Assembly: GCF_009765825.1 (NCBI RefSeq) | Contig: NZ_LMUR01000003.1 | Location: 315,667-379,666 of the forward strand | Direction: 5' to 3' | Length of the DNA stretch: 64,000 nucleotides | From: Granulicella sp. L60 | Lineage (GTDB): Bacteria; Acidobacteriota; Terriglobia; Terriglobales; Acidobacteriaceae | Shown: positions 8,327 to 16,422 of the stretch, one piece after another | Numbering within the stretch: position 1 is the stretch's first letter | How the letters are laid out: every line of letters begins with the position of its first letter | Notes under the pieces: generated by a model | Seen by the model: the letters and a program-made list of their open reading frames with translations, nothing else | What the model was told of the DNA's origin: nothing | Databases searched by the model: none | Translations under genes and position numbers: made by a program

Positions 8327-9280
8327 TTGATCATCAGAAATTTCGAATATTTGTTGGCCTTGAATAAAGAGAAACATTTCGCTCGTGCAGCTTCCGCTTG
8401 CAGCGTTTCTCAGCCGACGCTCTCAGCAGGAATCAAACAATTGGAAGAGGATATGGACGTGCTTATCGTGAAGCGCGGCCGAAGGTTTGAGGGACTGACG
8501 CTGGAGGGGGAGCGCGTTCTCGCCTGGGCTCAGCAGATGCTCGAAGATTGCATGCGCCTGAAACAAGAACTACATGGCCTACGGGATTCACGGATGCGAG
8601 GGCCATTTCGGTTGGGAATGATCCCGGCGACCGCGGGTTTGGCCTCCGTGTTGAGTGTGGCGTTCGCAGATCAGTTTCCTGATTTGCAAATCTCGACGGA
8701 TACGGGTGAGCCAGACCATCTCCGCAGCCTGGTGCGGCAGGGCGAGATGGATGTGGTACTGATGTACCTCGACGAGGCTGTGAATGAAGGGCTGGACTCG
8801 TATTCTCTATATCGAGAACGCTTATTTCTGTTGACCGGGATGGATGTGGACAACAGTCGACGTGTGTCCTGGGATGACGTGGCGGCTCTCCCACTTTGTC
8901 TTCTGAAGTCCGCTGTACCAAGTACAGCGGAGGCACAATTGAAAAAAGCTCCCCGAGTGCTGCATACCGATTCTGCTGCAGTGTTGGCGGCACACATCGG
9001 GACTGGCCGCTGGGCGACAGTGCTCCCGCAGTCCCTCGTTTCCGTTCTGCCCAAGTCGCCCTCGCTGAAGGCGGTCGGGATTACAAGGCCAAACGAGCAA
9101 GTCAGTGTCGGATTTGTAACCCTAAAGCGCGATCCTTTGCCTGCTGTGGTGCATGCGCTGATGGAGACAGCCCATACTCCGGATCTTGTCCAGGCAATAC
9201 GCGAGATGCTGGCAACCTTCGAAGACTATGCGCCTAAGTATTCCCGAGGCTCTAGGCGCACAACGCTTCTCCAACCGTAG
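8327..9280 (+). CDS. LysR-family transcriptional regulator
   Basis: A 317-residue LysR regulator with the helix-turn-helix at residues 3-60 (HFARAASACSVSQPTLSAGI) and an effector domain from about residue 90 (GPFRLGMIPATAGLASVLS). It starts with TTG; the first residues MIIRNFEYLLALNKEKHF match the family start, so the codon is believable. The three genes downstream on the same strand (hxlB, hxlA, medium-chain oxidoreductase) are its likely targets or partners, because hxlB begins only 100 bases later. This branch is often linked to formate or hydrogen peroxide genes. A formaldehyde-related role is inference. The B. subtilis HxlR activator belongs to a different family. Confidence 0.85.
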   Translation: MIIRNFEYLLALNKEKHFARAASACSVSQPTLSAGIKQLEEDMDVLIVKRGRRFEGLTLEGERVLAWAQQMLEDCMRLKQELHGLRDSRMRGPFRLGMIPATAGLASVLSVAFADQFPDLQISTDTGEPDHLRSLVRQGEMDVVLMYLDEAVNEGLDSYSLYRERLFLLTGMDVDNSRRVSWDDVAALPLCLLKSAVPSTAEAQLKKAPRVLHTDSAAVLAAHIGTGRWATVLPQSLVSVLPKSPSLKAVGITRPNEQVSVGFVTLKRDPLPAVVHALMETAHTPDLVQAIREMLATFEDYAPKYSRGSRRTTLLQP

Positions 9281-9379
9281 CTCGTTTCCGCTCATCCTGC
9301 GGCTTGATAGACAGAAGCTATCAACGATCAGAATTTCCTGTTTGATCGGCACCGCGTCCGGTGCGACTCTAACGAAGAT

Positions 9380-9988
9380 ATGTCCCACGGCTGCCTTGAA
9401 CAAAGGAATTATTCTTCGAATCAAGTCCTGATACTAAAAGAGCTAGAACGCACTCTTCTAGACCTGGACGACATGCAAGTCTCTGGAGCGGTAGCGATGC
9501 TCCTTGCAGCAAAGCGCATATTCACAACGGGAGCTGGGCGGAGCGGTTTGGCGTTGCAGATGGCCGCCATGCGGCTGATGCATCTCGGTTTGACCGTGCA
9601 TGTTGCCGGCGAGGTCACGACTCCGGCAATTGGTTGTGGCGACGTATTACTTGTTGCCTCGGGGTCGGGGACGACGGCAGGTGCAGTCCATGCTGCAGAG
9701 GTGGCGCGACAGGCAGGCGCAAGTGTCTTGCTGATAACCACGACATCTACGTTGAGACTGAATGAATTGGCGCAGATCTCAATAGTGGTCCCGGCACCAA
9801 CTAAGCAGGACCATGGCCGCACCAAGTCAGAACAATATGCAGGAGCTCTGTTTGAGCAGTGTGTGCTGCTTCTAATGGACGCAATGTTTCAGGTGATGTG
9901 GCGCGAACGCGGAAGAGTTGTGGAAGCGTCATGCAAATCTGGAATAAGAAGTATGCAGCCCAGGCATTCTTTCCTGTCGTTAGATTAA
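9380..9988 (+). CDS. hxlB: 6-phospho-3-hexuloisomerase
   Basis: An SIS-domain isomerase of 202 residues that converts D-arabino-3-hexulose 6-phosphate to fructose 6-phosphate, the second step of ribulose-monophosphate formaldehyde fixation. The sugar-phosphate loop is GAGRSG at residues 51-56, followed by MAAMRLMHLG; a second SIS segment, SGSGTTAG, lies near residue 95, and the C-terminal EQYAGALFEQCVLLLMD helix is typical. It is followed 70 bases later by hexulose-phosphate synthase, which fixes the identification. Gene order here is isomerase first. In organisms that are not methylotrophs the pair usually serves formaldehyde detoxification. Confidence 0.88.
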   Translation: MSHGCLEQRNYSSNQVLILKELERTLLDLDDMQVSGAVAMLLAAKRIFTTGAGRSGLALQMAAMRLMHLGLTVHVAGEVTTPAIGCGDVLLVASGSGTTAGAVHAAEVARQAGASVLLITTTSTLRLNELAQISIVVPAPTKQDHGRTKSEQYAGALFEQCVLLLMDAMFQVMWRERGRVVEASCKSGIRSMQPRHSFLSLD

Positions 9989-10058
9989 CGGGGCGGAATT
10001 TTCGACCGTCGTTATTTTGATGGCTCATTTTTCAAAATCAGAAGAAACGGAGTACATA

Positions 10059-10691
10059 ATGAAACTGCAAGTTGCAATTGATCTACTTTCCACCGCGGAC
10101 GCTCTTACGTTGCTCAACAAGGTCGCTCAACATGTAGATGTCATCGAACTTGGGACTCCACTCATCAAACAGCAGGGGCTAAGTGTTGTGACCAACGTCA
10201 AGGCAGCCCATCCTGGCAAGCTGGTATTTGCAGATATGAAGACCATGGACACGGGAGAGCTTGAGGCAGACCTCGCTTTTAAGGCCGGAGCAGACATCAT
10301 GACTGTATTAGCCTCGGCGGCAGACAGCACGATTGCAGGCGCTGTAAAGGCCGGAAAAATGCACGGTAAGGCTGTTGTAGCTGACATGATTGGTGTATCC
10401 GATAAGGCAGCGAGACTTCGTGAGCTGAAGGGTCTCGGTGTCACTTGGGTTGAGTTGCATGGGGGCCTGGATGAGCAGGCTCAGGCGAGATACTCTTTTG
10501 AAAACCTACTCGAAGTGGGTCGCAGCGCAGGTATGCCGTTTTCAGTCGCGGGCGGTATAAACATTGATCGAATTGCAGGAGTTGAGTCGGCAGGCGCGAC
10601 CATTGCAGTCGCAGGCGCGGCGATCTATGGCGCGAAAGATCCTGGAGCTGCCGCCAAAGCACTTCGTGAGAAGATCAAGCAGTTAGGATAA
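10059..10691 (+). CDS. hxlA: 3-hexulose-6-phosphate synthase
   Basis: A 210-residue TIM-barrel aldolase of the OMP-decarboxylase suprafamily. It condenses formaldehyde with ribulose 5-phosphate to give arabino-3-hexulose 6-phosphate. Diagnostic parts are IELGTPLIKQQG at residues 29-40, the catalytic D59-x-K61-x-x-D64 (ADMKTMD), ELHGGLD near 128-134 and the phosphate loop VAGGIN near 160. The ATG at 10059 follows CGGAG with good spacing; an upstream ATG at 10020 lacks family sequence. The gene lies in a probable operon with hxlB before it and an oxidoreductase after it. The metal ligand region looks intact, so activity is likely. Confidence 0.9.
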   Translation: MKLQVAIDLLSTADALTLLNKVAQHVDVIELGTPLIKQQGLSVVTNVKAAHPGKLVFADMKTMDTGELEADLAFKAGADIMTVLASAADSTIAGAVKAGKMHGKAVVADMIGVSDKAARLRELKGLGVTWVELHGGLDEQAQARYSFENLLEVGRSAGMPFSVAGGINIDRIAGVESAGATIAVAGAAIYGAKDPGAAAKALREKIKQLG

Positions 10692-10766
10692 TTTGGCGGC
10701 TCATCCGAGCGCGGTTTGGCTGTGCCGTCACGTTGGACCATCTGTAATAACAACGGAGAATATAAG

Positions 10767-11753
10767 ATGAAGGCTCAGTTACTAACCGCGTTCGGAGGCA
10801 CCGAGAATTTTCAACTAGCTGATGTCCCGAAGCCTGTAGTGCAAGATGGAACGCTCTTGATCCGTCTCGCAGCGACGTCCGTGAACTCTCTTGACATCAA
10901 GATTCGAGAGGGTGGCATCTCCGTAGCACCGGATTTACCGGGCATCCTCGGTTCCGATATCGCGGGCACCGTCGAAGCGGTTGGCGCCGGTGTGATTGGG
11001 TTCGCACCTGGCGATGAAGTGTACGGTTGCGCTGGAGGAATCAGAGGCTTTGGCGGGACACTGGCCGAATACATCGTAGCTGATGCTAGGCTGATGGCTC
11101 CGAAACCAAAGACATTGTCCATGCTTGAAACTGCCGCTCTCCCTTTGGTGTCGATTACTGCGTGGCAGGGCCTCGAGCGCGCAAAGACATCAGCTTCTGA
11201 TCATGTGTTGGTGCATGGTGCTACAGGTGGGGTCGGCCATGTCGCGCTACAACTCGTAAGGGTAATCGGAGCTCGAATAGCGACGACAGTTGCCTCAAAC
11301 GGCGATTCCGAAACCGCCAGAAGATTAGGCGCGGACGAGGTCATCAACTATCACGAAGAAACGGTGGAGCAATATGTCGATCGTCTTACGGCGGGCCGCG
11401 GGTTTGACGTAGTCTTCGATACGATTGGGGGAAAGAACCTCGAACTGTCTCTGACTGCTGCTGGCTCGAATGGCCGTGTATCGACCACCAACGGTCGCAC
11501 GACATTGGATCTGAGCGAGGCGCACTCGAAGGGGCTCTCCTTCCACGTTATTTTCATGATGTTGCCTCTAATTGAAGATCGCGGCAGGGAAGGGCACGGA
11601 AAGATTTTGAGAGATGTAGCGAGACTTGTCGACGATGGAAAATTACGACCGCTGCTGGACGCAGAGAGGTTTACTCTCAGCACTGCTCCCGACGCACATC
11701 GCCGACTGCAATCAGGTAAAGCGACGGGGAAAATAGTTATTGACCTCAGCTGA
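10767..11753 (+). CDS. medium-chain NADP-dependent oxidoreductase (quinone reductase-like)
   Basis: A 328-residue zinc-independent medium-chain dehydrogenase/reductase. The N-terminal GroES-like domain includes LATSVNSLDIKIREG and GSDIAGTVEAVGAGV. The Rossmann domain begins near residue 149 with VHGATGGVGHVALQLV, the AxGGVG dinucleotide loop of quinone and enone reductases. No zinc-binding Cys/His set is visible. The ATG at 10767 has CGGAGAA upstream. It is 75 bases after hxlA on the same strand, so it may act on an aldehyde- or carbonyl-related metabolite of the same operon. The substrate cannot be deduced from sequence. Confidence 0.82.
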   Translation: MKAQLLTAFGGTENFQLADVPKPVVQDGTLLIRLAATSVNSLDIKIREGGISVAPDLPGILGSDIAGTVEAVGAGVIGFAPGDEVYGCAGGIRGFGGTLAEYIVADARLMAPKPKTLSMLETAALPLVSITAWQGLERAKTSASDHVLVHGATGGVGHVALQLVRVIGARIATTVASNGDSETARRLGADEVINYHEETVEQYVDRLTAGRGFDVVFDTIGGKNLELSLTAAGSNGRVSTTNGRTTLDLSEAHSKGLSFHVIFMMLPLIEDRGREGHGKILRDVARLVDDGKLRPLLDAERFTLSTAPDAHRRLQSGKATGKIVIDLS

Positions 11754-11818
11754 GAGTCCGGCACGATTGCACAGCATCCCTCCTTCGATATAATCGAAGA
11801 ATCAATTCGGAGTGTTGG

Positions 11819-12061
11819 ATGACGCGTGAAGAAGCGCTGGTAAATTTACAGATGATTAAGAGCAGGGGTGTCCTGGCTCTTCGCTTACTCGAAGTGACCC
11901 CGCGCACGCCGGCTACAGAGAACGAGATTCGTCGCCTCGTCAGCGACCTTAAGAACGATTTACAAAGGGAGTTCGAGCGGACTTCTCCTGAGAGCTCTCA
12001 AAAGAAAATGACGATGTTCGAGCTTAGTATCTATTCGCCCACGATTGAGGAACATGGATGA
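11819..12061 (+). CDS. small hypothetical protein
   Basis: An 80-residue charged, probably helical protein that I do not recognise. It has no signal peptide or membrane segment. Residues 1-55 are rich in Glu, Arg and Leu and may form paired helices. It begins 65 bases after the oxidoreductase and may be the end of that operon. Its stop codon overlaps the start of a 34-codon frame (ATGA), suggesting translational coupling. Confidence 0.5.
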   Translation: MTREEALVNLQMIKSRGVLALRLLEVTPRTPATENEIRRLVSDLKNDLQREFERTSPESSQKKMTMFELSIYSPTIEEHG

Positions 12062-12162
12062 CAACCGGGATCTGCCGTCTCAAGGTTGATGGAGCGATCA
12101 GCGAGAAGTGGTCAGAGGTATTCGAAGCCACTATCTATGCAGTTTCTAAGTACATCTCTTAA
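12058..12162 (+). CDS. possible 34-residue coupled microprotein
   Basis: An ATG at 12058 overlaps the stop of the preceding 80-codon gene by four bases (ATGA) and opens a 34-codon frame. The product contains CRLKVDGAISEKWSEVFEAT, a pattern resembling small beta-strand/helix proteins of the form VxGxLxxxWSxxFE. It is too short to identify and might be chance. Confidence 0.3.
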   Translation: MTTGICRLKVDGAISEKWSEVFEATIYAVSKYIS

Positions 12163-12270
12163 GTGAGGCCGCAATTCGCTTGGGCAGCGCCGCGTCGATT
12201 GGCTTGCCGGCACGTCCGATAAAGGAGCGAAGCCTGTGCGCAACAAGCTATCGCTCCCCTGGAACCTTAA

Positions 12271-12879
12271 CTATGGAGTCGACCCTGATGTTGGATGGAT
12301 ACAGCTTTCGCTCAGCGCCCGATCCAAGGCAATCTCGTTGAGTTTCGATGCGCCTTTATGGTGAGCTTGAAGATAATTGCCGATCGCAGTAGCCATTTCA
12401 ACTCGGCAATTCGCCCCCGATCTTATATCTTTCGTTGAAGCCAGCTCTGCGATGAGTTCTGCCTGCAACTGATCCAGTTCGGGCCGTATCGTCTTGGCCA
12501 AGTCAATCGGAGTGTGGGCCGGAGCGCCACCATCTCTCCTCCAATCGGCTAGCAGAGAGTATTGAACGACCTTGTTTGCTTCTATTTGGGCTTTGAAAAA
12601 TCTCGTCATCGACACTGAATCAATGCCTTTCGCGTCTCCGGCTCTAATCGCGCCAACGATTACCTGGGCCTCACGGGTTTCATCTTCCACAGCGGCACCG
12701 CTGTCCCACTTGGAGAGTGCAACCTGCTCCGCGATAGCTAACCTACGGGCTGAGGCCCTAACTAGAGGGTCGAGCCGACTGGGGGGAGTTTGTGCAGATA
12801 CCGATCCCGTCGTCATAGTCACGAAAACTGCTGCCATCAATCCATTCGCCCAAGAAATCCGTCTTGCACTGGGAATCAT
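12271..12879 (-). CDS. secreted chorismate mutase, AroQ-gamma type
   Basis: A 202-residue exported all-helical chorismate mutase, which turns chorismate into prephenate. A signal peptide occupies residues 1-30 (GLMAAVFVTMTTGSVSAQ). The mature part carries RRLAIAEQVALSKWDSGAA around residues 45-63, with the Arg and Lys of the active site, then RFFKAQIEANKVVQY near 100, matching the secreted M. tuberculosis/Salmonella type. Two C-terminal Cys residues (in GANCRVE and ESCIHP) would form the disulfide known in that subclass. The frame is open to a GTG at 12903, but the ATG at 12879 gives a better signal. A TGTATACA element lies just upstream. A role outside the cytoplasm is unclear. Confidence 0.75.
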   Translation of the reverse strand: MIPSARRISWANGLMAAVFVTMTTGSVSAQTPPSRLDPLVRASARRLAIAEQVALSKWDSGAAVEDETREAQVIVGAIRAGDAKGIDSVSMTRFFKAQIEANKVVQYSLLADWRRDGGAPAHTPIDLAKTIRPELDQLQAELIAELASTKDIRSGANCRVEMATAIGNYLQAHHKGASKLNEIALDRALSESCIHPTSGSTP

Positions 12880-12891
12880 ATTGTTTCTGTA

Positions 12892-12907
12892 GGATGTATA
12901 CACACCC
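12892..12907. promoter_or_regulatory. TGTATACACACC operator-like element, copy 3
   Basis: GGATGTATACACACCC lies 13 bases upstream of the chorismate mutase ATG (minus strand) and 100 bases upstream of the NTF2-like gene on the plus strand. A repressor bound here would block the chorismate mutase promoter. Confidence 0.45.
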
Positions 12908-13007
12908 TGATGATATCAGCGGATGATTCATTGACCAAATTCGGAACCGCGAGTTTGCCGGGCAGCGCATCCTGTGATCCCATCTTTCGTTGAGAGGCCA
13001 CTGACTA

Positions 13008-13634
13008 GTGAACATTAATCAAACAATTCTTCGAACAAATGTATTGCTCATAAGTTTTACTGTTTCTTTCGCGGGTGTAATCAGCGCTCAGGGAAAGAAG
13101 ACACCCAGCGTTAAGCCGCAGGAAGACGGCGGAACAGTCTATGCTGCCTCCGATTTGGCTTCTTCCACTCCATTAGCACGGCCAGCTGATGTAGCCTCGC
13201 CGGAAGCGCTGCTCGCCGCGCTTCATGATTCGGTGTCTGGTCCTCAAGGTCCGGTCGATTGGGATCGCTTTCGATCCCTGTTCTTGCCCTCGGCTCGTCT
13301 GGGATCCACAAGGACGGACGTCAATGGCGTAACGCGAATCACAAGTTCTACCGTTGAAGAACTGATTTCATCAGGAGCTGCGGAACGCGAAAAGGTCCCT
13401 TGGTATGAGGAAATTCTCGTAAAGCATTTAGAACGGTTCGACCATATTGCCGTAGCGTTCTACAGCCATGACGACAGATCGAGTTTGCAAGGGCCACCAA
13501 TACAACAAAGCGTCAATGTCTGCGTGATGCTTTATGACGGTAGTCGTTGGTGGATTCAAAGCGCCAGTTGGGAAGCCGTTCCAAAATTCCGAAGCTTGCC
13601 TCCCGAACTCGATCCACGGGTACACACACGATGA
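13008..13634 (+). CDS. secreted NTF2/SnoaL-like hypothetical protein
   Basis: A 208-residue protein starting with GTG. Residues 1-28 form a signal peptide (VLLISFTVSFAGVISAQG). The rest resembles acidobacterial NTF2-like proteins: SPEALLAALHDSVSGPQG, WDRFRSLFLPSARL, and a final strand VNVCVMLYDGSRWWIQSASW. These cone-shaped folds bind small ligands or act as enzymes, and nothing shows which here. It is divergent from the secreted chorismate mutase and shares the intervening TGTATACA element. Function unknown. Confidence 0.65.
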   Translation: MNINQTILRTNVLLISFTVSFAGVISAQGKKTPSVKPQEDGGTVYAASDLASSTPLARPADVASPEALLAALHDSVSGPQGPVDWDRFRSLFLPSARLGSTRTDVNGVTRITSSTVEELISSGAAEREKVPWYEEILVKHLERFDHIAVAFYSHDDRSSLQGPPIQQSVNVCVMLYDGSRWWIQSASWEAVPKFRSLPPELDPRVHTR

Positions 13635-13738
13635 ATGCTTCGCTCAGGATATACATGCGGGCTCAGCGGGTTCGACGAAGAGGTTGAGATCGCCAATATC
13701 AGAGCTGCCACACATTTTTCATAGAAAAGTACCTGCTA

Positions 13739-13754
13739 GGATGTGTATACATCC
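13739..13754 (-). promoter_or_regulatory. TGTATACA operator-like element, copy 4 (inverted)
   Basis: GGATGTGTATACATCC is the reverse-strand version of the motif at 12892-12907 and is itself a near-perfect 16-base palindrome. It lies between the NTF2-like gene and the condensation-domain gene, about 165 bases before the latter's start. Confidence 0.45.
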
Positions 13755-13831
13755 GCAGTGCCAACCTGGTGCGTTGACAGCTTCCTCCCGACAGCCTCCG
13801 CATGATTTAGGGGCAATGTCTGCGCGATGGG

Positions 13832-13867
13832 AACGATGTTCTCTGGCTAACCCCAGAGAACATCGTT
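13832..13867 (+). promoter_or_regulatory. 15-bp perfect hairpin in the leader of the condensation-domain gene
   Basis: AACGATGTTCTCTGG and its exact complement CCAGAGAACATCGTT are separated by six bases. The hairpin ends 51 bases before the ATG at 13919. No T run follows, so it is not a standard intrinsic terminator of the upstream gene. It could shape the leader, stabilise the mRNA or be a protein-binding site. Confidence 0.5.
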
Positions 13868-13918
13868 GAGTCCAAGGGGAAGTCTTGATGAATAGATATT
13901 TGAAAGCCGAGGAACGAA

Positions 13919-15190
13919 ATGTCGCTAGCTTCTCTCTCTAATCTCTCCGAATCACATTCGGGGGCTATACCTGGGAATCTAGGAACTCTTGAGGGGATAC
14001 AAGAGTTCTTCTGGGCCACAGAGCCGACGAAGAGCCGCCTCGCGCTGGTGGTCGCAGAAGTAGTTGGTCCTTCAATTCCAGAGGATTGGAAAAAAGCGCT
14101 AAAGAAGCTCCGCCAGAGATATCCTATTCTGGCGGCAAGGATCTCGAAGACGCCTGGAGTTAGGCCTCACTTCGTGCCTTCTCTCCTTGGATCGATCCCC
14201 TTTAGAGTGGAACCTTATCGCGAAGATCTGAGTATCGATCAGCTGATGGCGGGGGAATTGGCCATCTCATTTGATCGAGGCGAGGCGGCCTTAGCGCGGG
14301 TCGTACTATTTCACGGTCCGGAACGGTCGCTGATCGTGTTTGTTGGTCACCACGCAGCGTGCGACGGCTTGACTCTCGTTAATATGGTGCAGGATCTGAT
14401 TTCGGCTGCAGCTGGTGAGCCGCTTGGGACGGTAGTACCAATTCTCCCTACAACAGGTGAACTCTTGGGGCTGCCCGAGCCTCCACCGTATTCCTCCTTT
14501 CTCGGAAAGAACGCGGCTACGGAGTGCCCTGTGCTCGGTTTTCCGTTCCCGGTTGTATCGAGCCAACAGTTGGAAGCCGACACACTCGCCAAAGTGATTC
14601 TTCGTGCGCGGCAGGAAAAGACCACTGTTCATGGGGCGCTGGTTGCTGCGTTTATCAGTGCCGGGAAGGCCTCCTTTGCCCCGTGGAGAACCGAGCCCGT
14701 CGCTTGTCTGTCACCTATCGATCTTCGTCCTCTCCTTAAGCTGGGTTCGGCAGCTGGCGTGTTGACGACGATACATCCAACAATAGCGATGCCCTCCGAC
14801 AATCCGCAGTTTTGGGATTTCGCGAGACTGGTCAGCGGCGCAATGCCTGGTTCTCGGACTATTGAGGCGGCTCGTGGAGGTACGCTTGCCGTTCGTGAGG
14901 TCGTCAGTCAAGAACCGGACCCGTATGACCCAGCCACAGTCGATCTTCGGGGCTTCTTCAATCATCATCTTATGGTCAGCAATTATGGCGCCGGAGAGTA
15001 TCGTACCGACTTCGGATCGTTGAAGCTGGCTGCACTTTATCCCTCCCACATCAGTGGGGGAACTCCCGACACTCAAACCATTTCAGCAATCACCATCGCT
15101 GGAGTGCTTTATGTGACTCACGCAAGCCGTGCCCCTATACAGTCGTTTCTGAAGGACTCGCTGACACTTCTTATTGCATCCTGCGATTAG
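13919..15190 (+). CDS. condensation-domain / PapA-like acyltransferase
   Basis: A 423-residue stand-alone member of the CoA-dependent acyltransferase/condensation superfamily. The catalytic HHxxxD motif is H144-H145-A-A-C-D149-G, and the structural DFG motif is at residues 364-366. The length fits PapA5-type or alcohol acetyltransferase proteins that join an acyl thioester to a hydroxyl or amine. No adenylation or carrier domain is adjacent, so it is not part of a visible NRPS. The leader contains a 15-bp hairpin and, further up, a TGTATACA element. It converges with the downstream dehydrogenase, with a hairpin between them. Substrates are unknown. Confidence 0.72.
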   Translation: MSLASLSNLSESHSGAIPGNLGTLEGIQEFFWATEPTKSRLALVVAEVVGPSIPEDWKKALKKLRQRYPILAARISKTPGVRPHFVPSLLGSIPFRVEPYREDLSIDQLMAGELAISFDRGEAALARVVLFHGPERSLIVFVGHHAACDGLTLVNMVQDLISAAAGEPLGTVVPILPTTGELLGLPEPPPYSSFLGKNAATECPVLGFPFPVVSSQQLEADTLAKVILRARQEKTTVHGALVAAFISAGKASFAPWRTEPVACLSPIDLRPLLKLGSAAGVLTTIHPTIAMPSDNPQFWDFARLVSGAMPGSRTIEAARGGTLAVREVVSQEPDPYDPATVDLRGFFNHHLMVSNYGAGEYRTDFGSLKLAALYPSHISGGTPDTQTISAITIAGVLYVTHASRAPIQSFLKDSLTLLIASCD

Positions 15191-15219
15191 CCTCGTGACC
15201 TAATTCTTTGGCCACGAGG
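15191..15219. terminator. hairpin between convergent genes
   Basis: CCTCGTG and CACGAGG pair across a 15-base interval that also has CC/GG pairing. It immediately follows the stop of the condensation-domain gene and precedes the end of the convergent dehydrogenase gene. It probably terminates both transcripts. Confidence 0.5.
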
Positions 15220-15242
15220 TCATGGAAAAGCGGGAACTAGTT

Positions 15243-16121
15243 TCAATGAGTATTGGCACGATTGGTGGTTTTGGCCAACTCATAGTAGCCCGCGGCCCAG
15301 TCTGCGTCTTTGAGGCCGGCGCTGATCGCTCTTTCAAAATTCGCGCGGTAGAGATCGCCCAGAGGTGTCTGCACCTTTGCACTTTCTGCTGCTTCCAGAT
15401 AGAGCCGGGTGTCCTTATCTCCCAAAGCAATGGTGCCGCCTGGCTGTTCGGGTGGATGAACCATCAGTTTGATATAGCTTTCATAGAACGGCGAGCGGAA
15501 CAATGCGTTGTTTGCAGTTTCAGCGAAGAGCTCCGGTTCAATGCCATTAGCCTCGGCATAGATCATGCTTTCGGAGAGCGCGGCAATCATCGAAGTGATC
15601 AGGAAATTTCCACCTAGCTTGAGAGCGTGAGCGCTTGAGGGCTTTGAGGAGACCACAGTAATTCCACGGCTAAAAGATTCCAGTAGAGGCTTCACTGTTT
15701 CCACTGCGTGTGATTCCCCGGCAACGGCGACCCACAGCTTGCCGTCTTCAGCAATATTCGGGCGTCCAAAGACCGGCGAGCCCAGATATTTCTGATTTCT
15801 TGCGTGGTGCTCGGCGGTAAGCTCGTCGGAGAGTGCCACGCTAATGCTGCTCAGTGCGACGTGGATGGCACCTTTAGGTATGGCCTGTAAGACTCCCTGG
15901 TCAAAGAGAAGGTCCCGCAATGCGGCATCGTCGATAACCATGGTAAATACGACCTCAGCATCGGCAACGGCGTCCGCAGGAGAATTGGCGATTCTGGCGC
16001 CGAGTAATGACTGAGCGCGCTCCGGCGTGCGGTTCCAGACCGTCAACTCATGATTCGCTTCGATCAGATGACGGGCAATAGCCGCGCCCATCTTGCCCAG
16101 TCCAAGAAACGCAATATGCAT
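15243..16121 (-). CDS. 3-hydroxyisobutyrate dehydrogenase-like NAD(P)-dependent oxidoreductase
   Basis: A 292-residue beta-hydroxyacid dehydrogenase. The N-terminal Rossmann loop is GLGKMG at residues 7-12, followed by the substrate-domain helices. The catalytic Lys is K168 in ALKLGGNFL, and the preceding SSKPSSAHA matches the family's G-x-x-G-x-G-x-x-x-K region. The family covers 3-hydroxyisobutyrate, tartronate semialdehyde, glyoxylate/succinate-semialdehyde reductases and imine-reductase-like enzymes, and the sequence does not decide between them. It stands alone, convergent with the condensation-domain gene. Confidence 0.82.
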   Translation of the reverse strand: MHIAFLGLGKMGAAIARHLIEANHELTVWNRTPERAQSLLGARIANSPADAVADAEVVFTMVIDDAALRDLLFDQGVLQAIPKGAIHVALSSISVALSDELTAEHHARNQKYLGSPVFGRPNIAEDGKLWVAVAGESHAVETVKPLLESFSRGITVVSSKPSSAHALKLGGNFLITSMIAALSESMIYAEANGIEPELFAETANNALFRSPFYESYIKLMVHPPEQPGGTIALGDKDTRLYLEAAESAKVQTPLGDLYRANFERAISAGLKDADWAAGYYELAKTTNRANTH

Positions 16122-16422
16122 CGTGTAGCTCCTTAGGTATAAACAAACGTATCAAGCGAGAAAACACCCATCAAGCATTGGATGTCTCAGCCGCGTAGAA
16201 CGGTTTCGGGAATCGAAGACGTGTCCGTGGATGGTGGATCCTGACCGAGTCAGATTCTTGCGCCCGGGGGGCTGCGCTATAGCGAGACAAGTAGATGCGG
16301 CCACGCAGTCATGACGATGATTTTCCTATGCTTTTTGATCGAGAAGTCCGGCGACCGAACTTGCGCTTGTCGTAAGCGATCCGATTACGCTTAGACTTCT
16401 TGCTGACGCAAATCTTTAGCAG
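16122..16422. other. intergenic region, no gene seen
   Basis: About 300 bases separate the dehydrogenase start from the end of the amylase remnant. It contains the dehydrogenase promoter and otherwise nothing I can identify. Confidence 0.35.
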
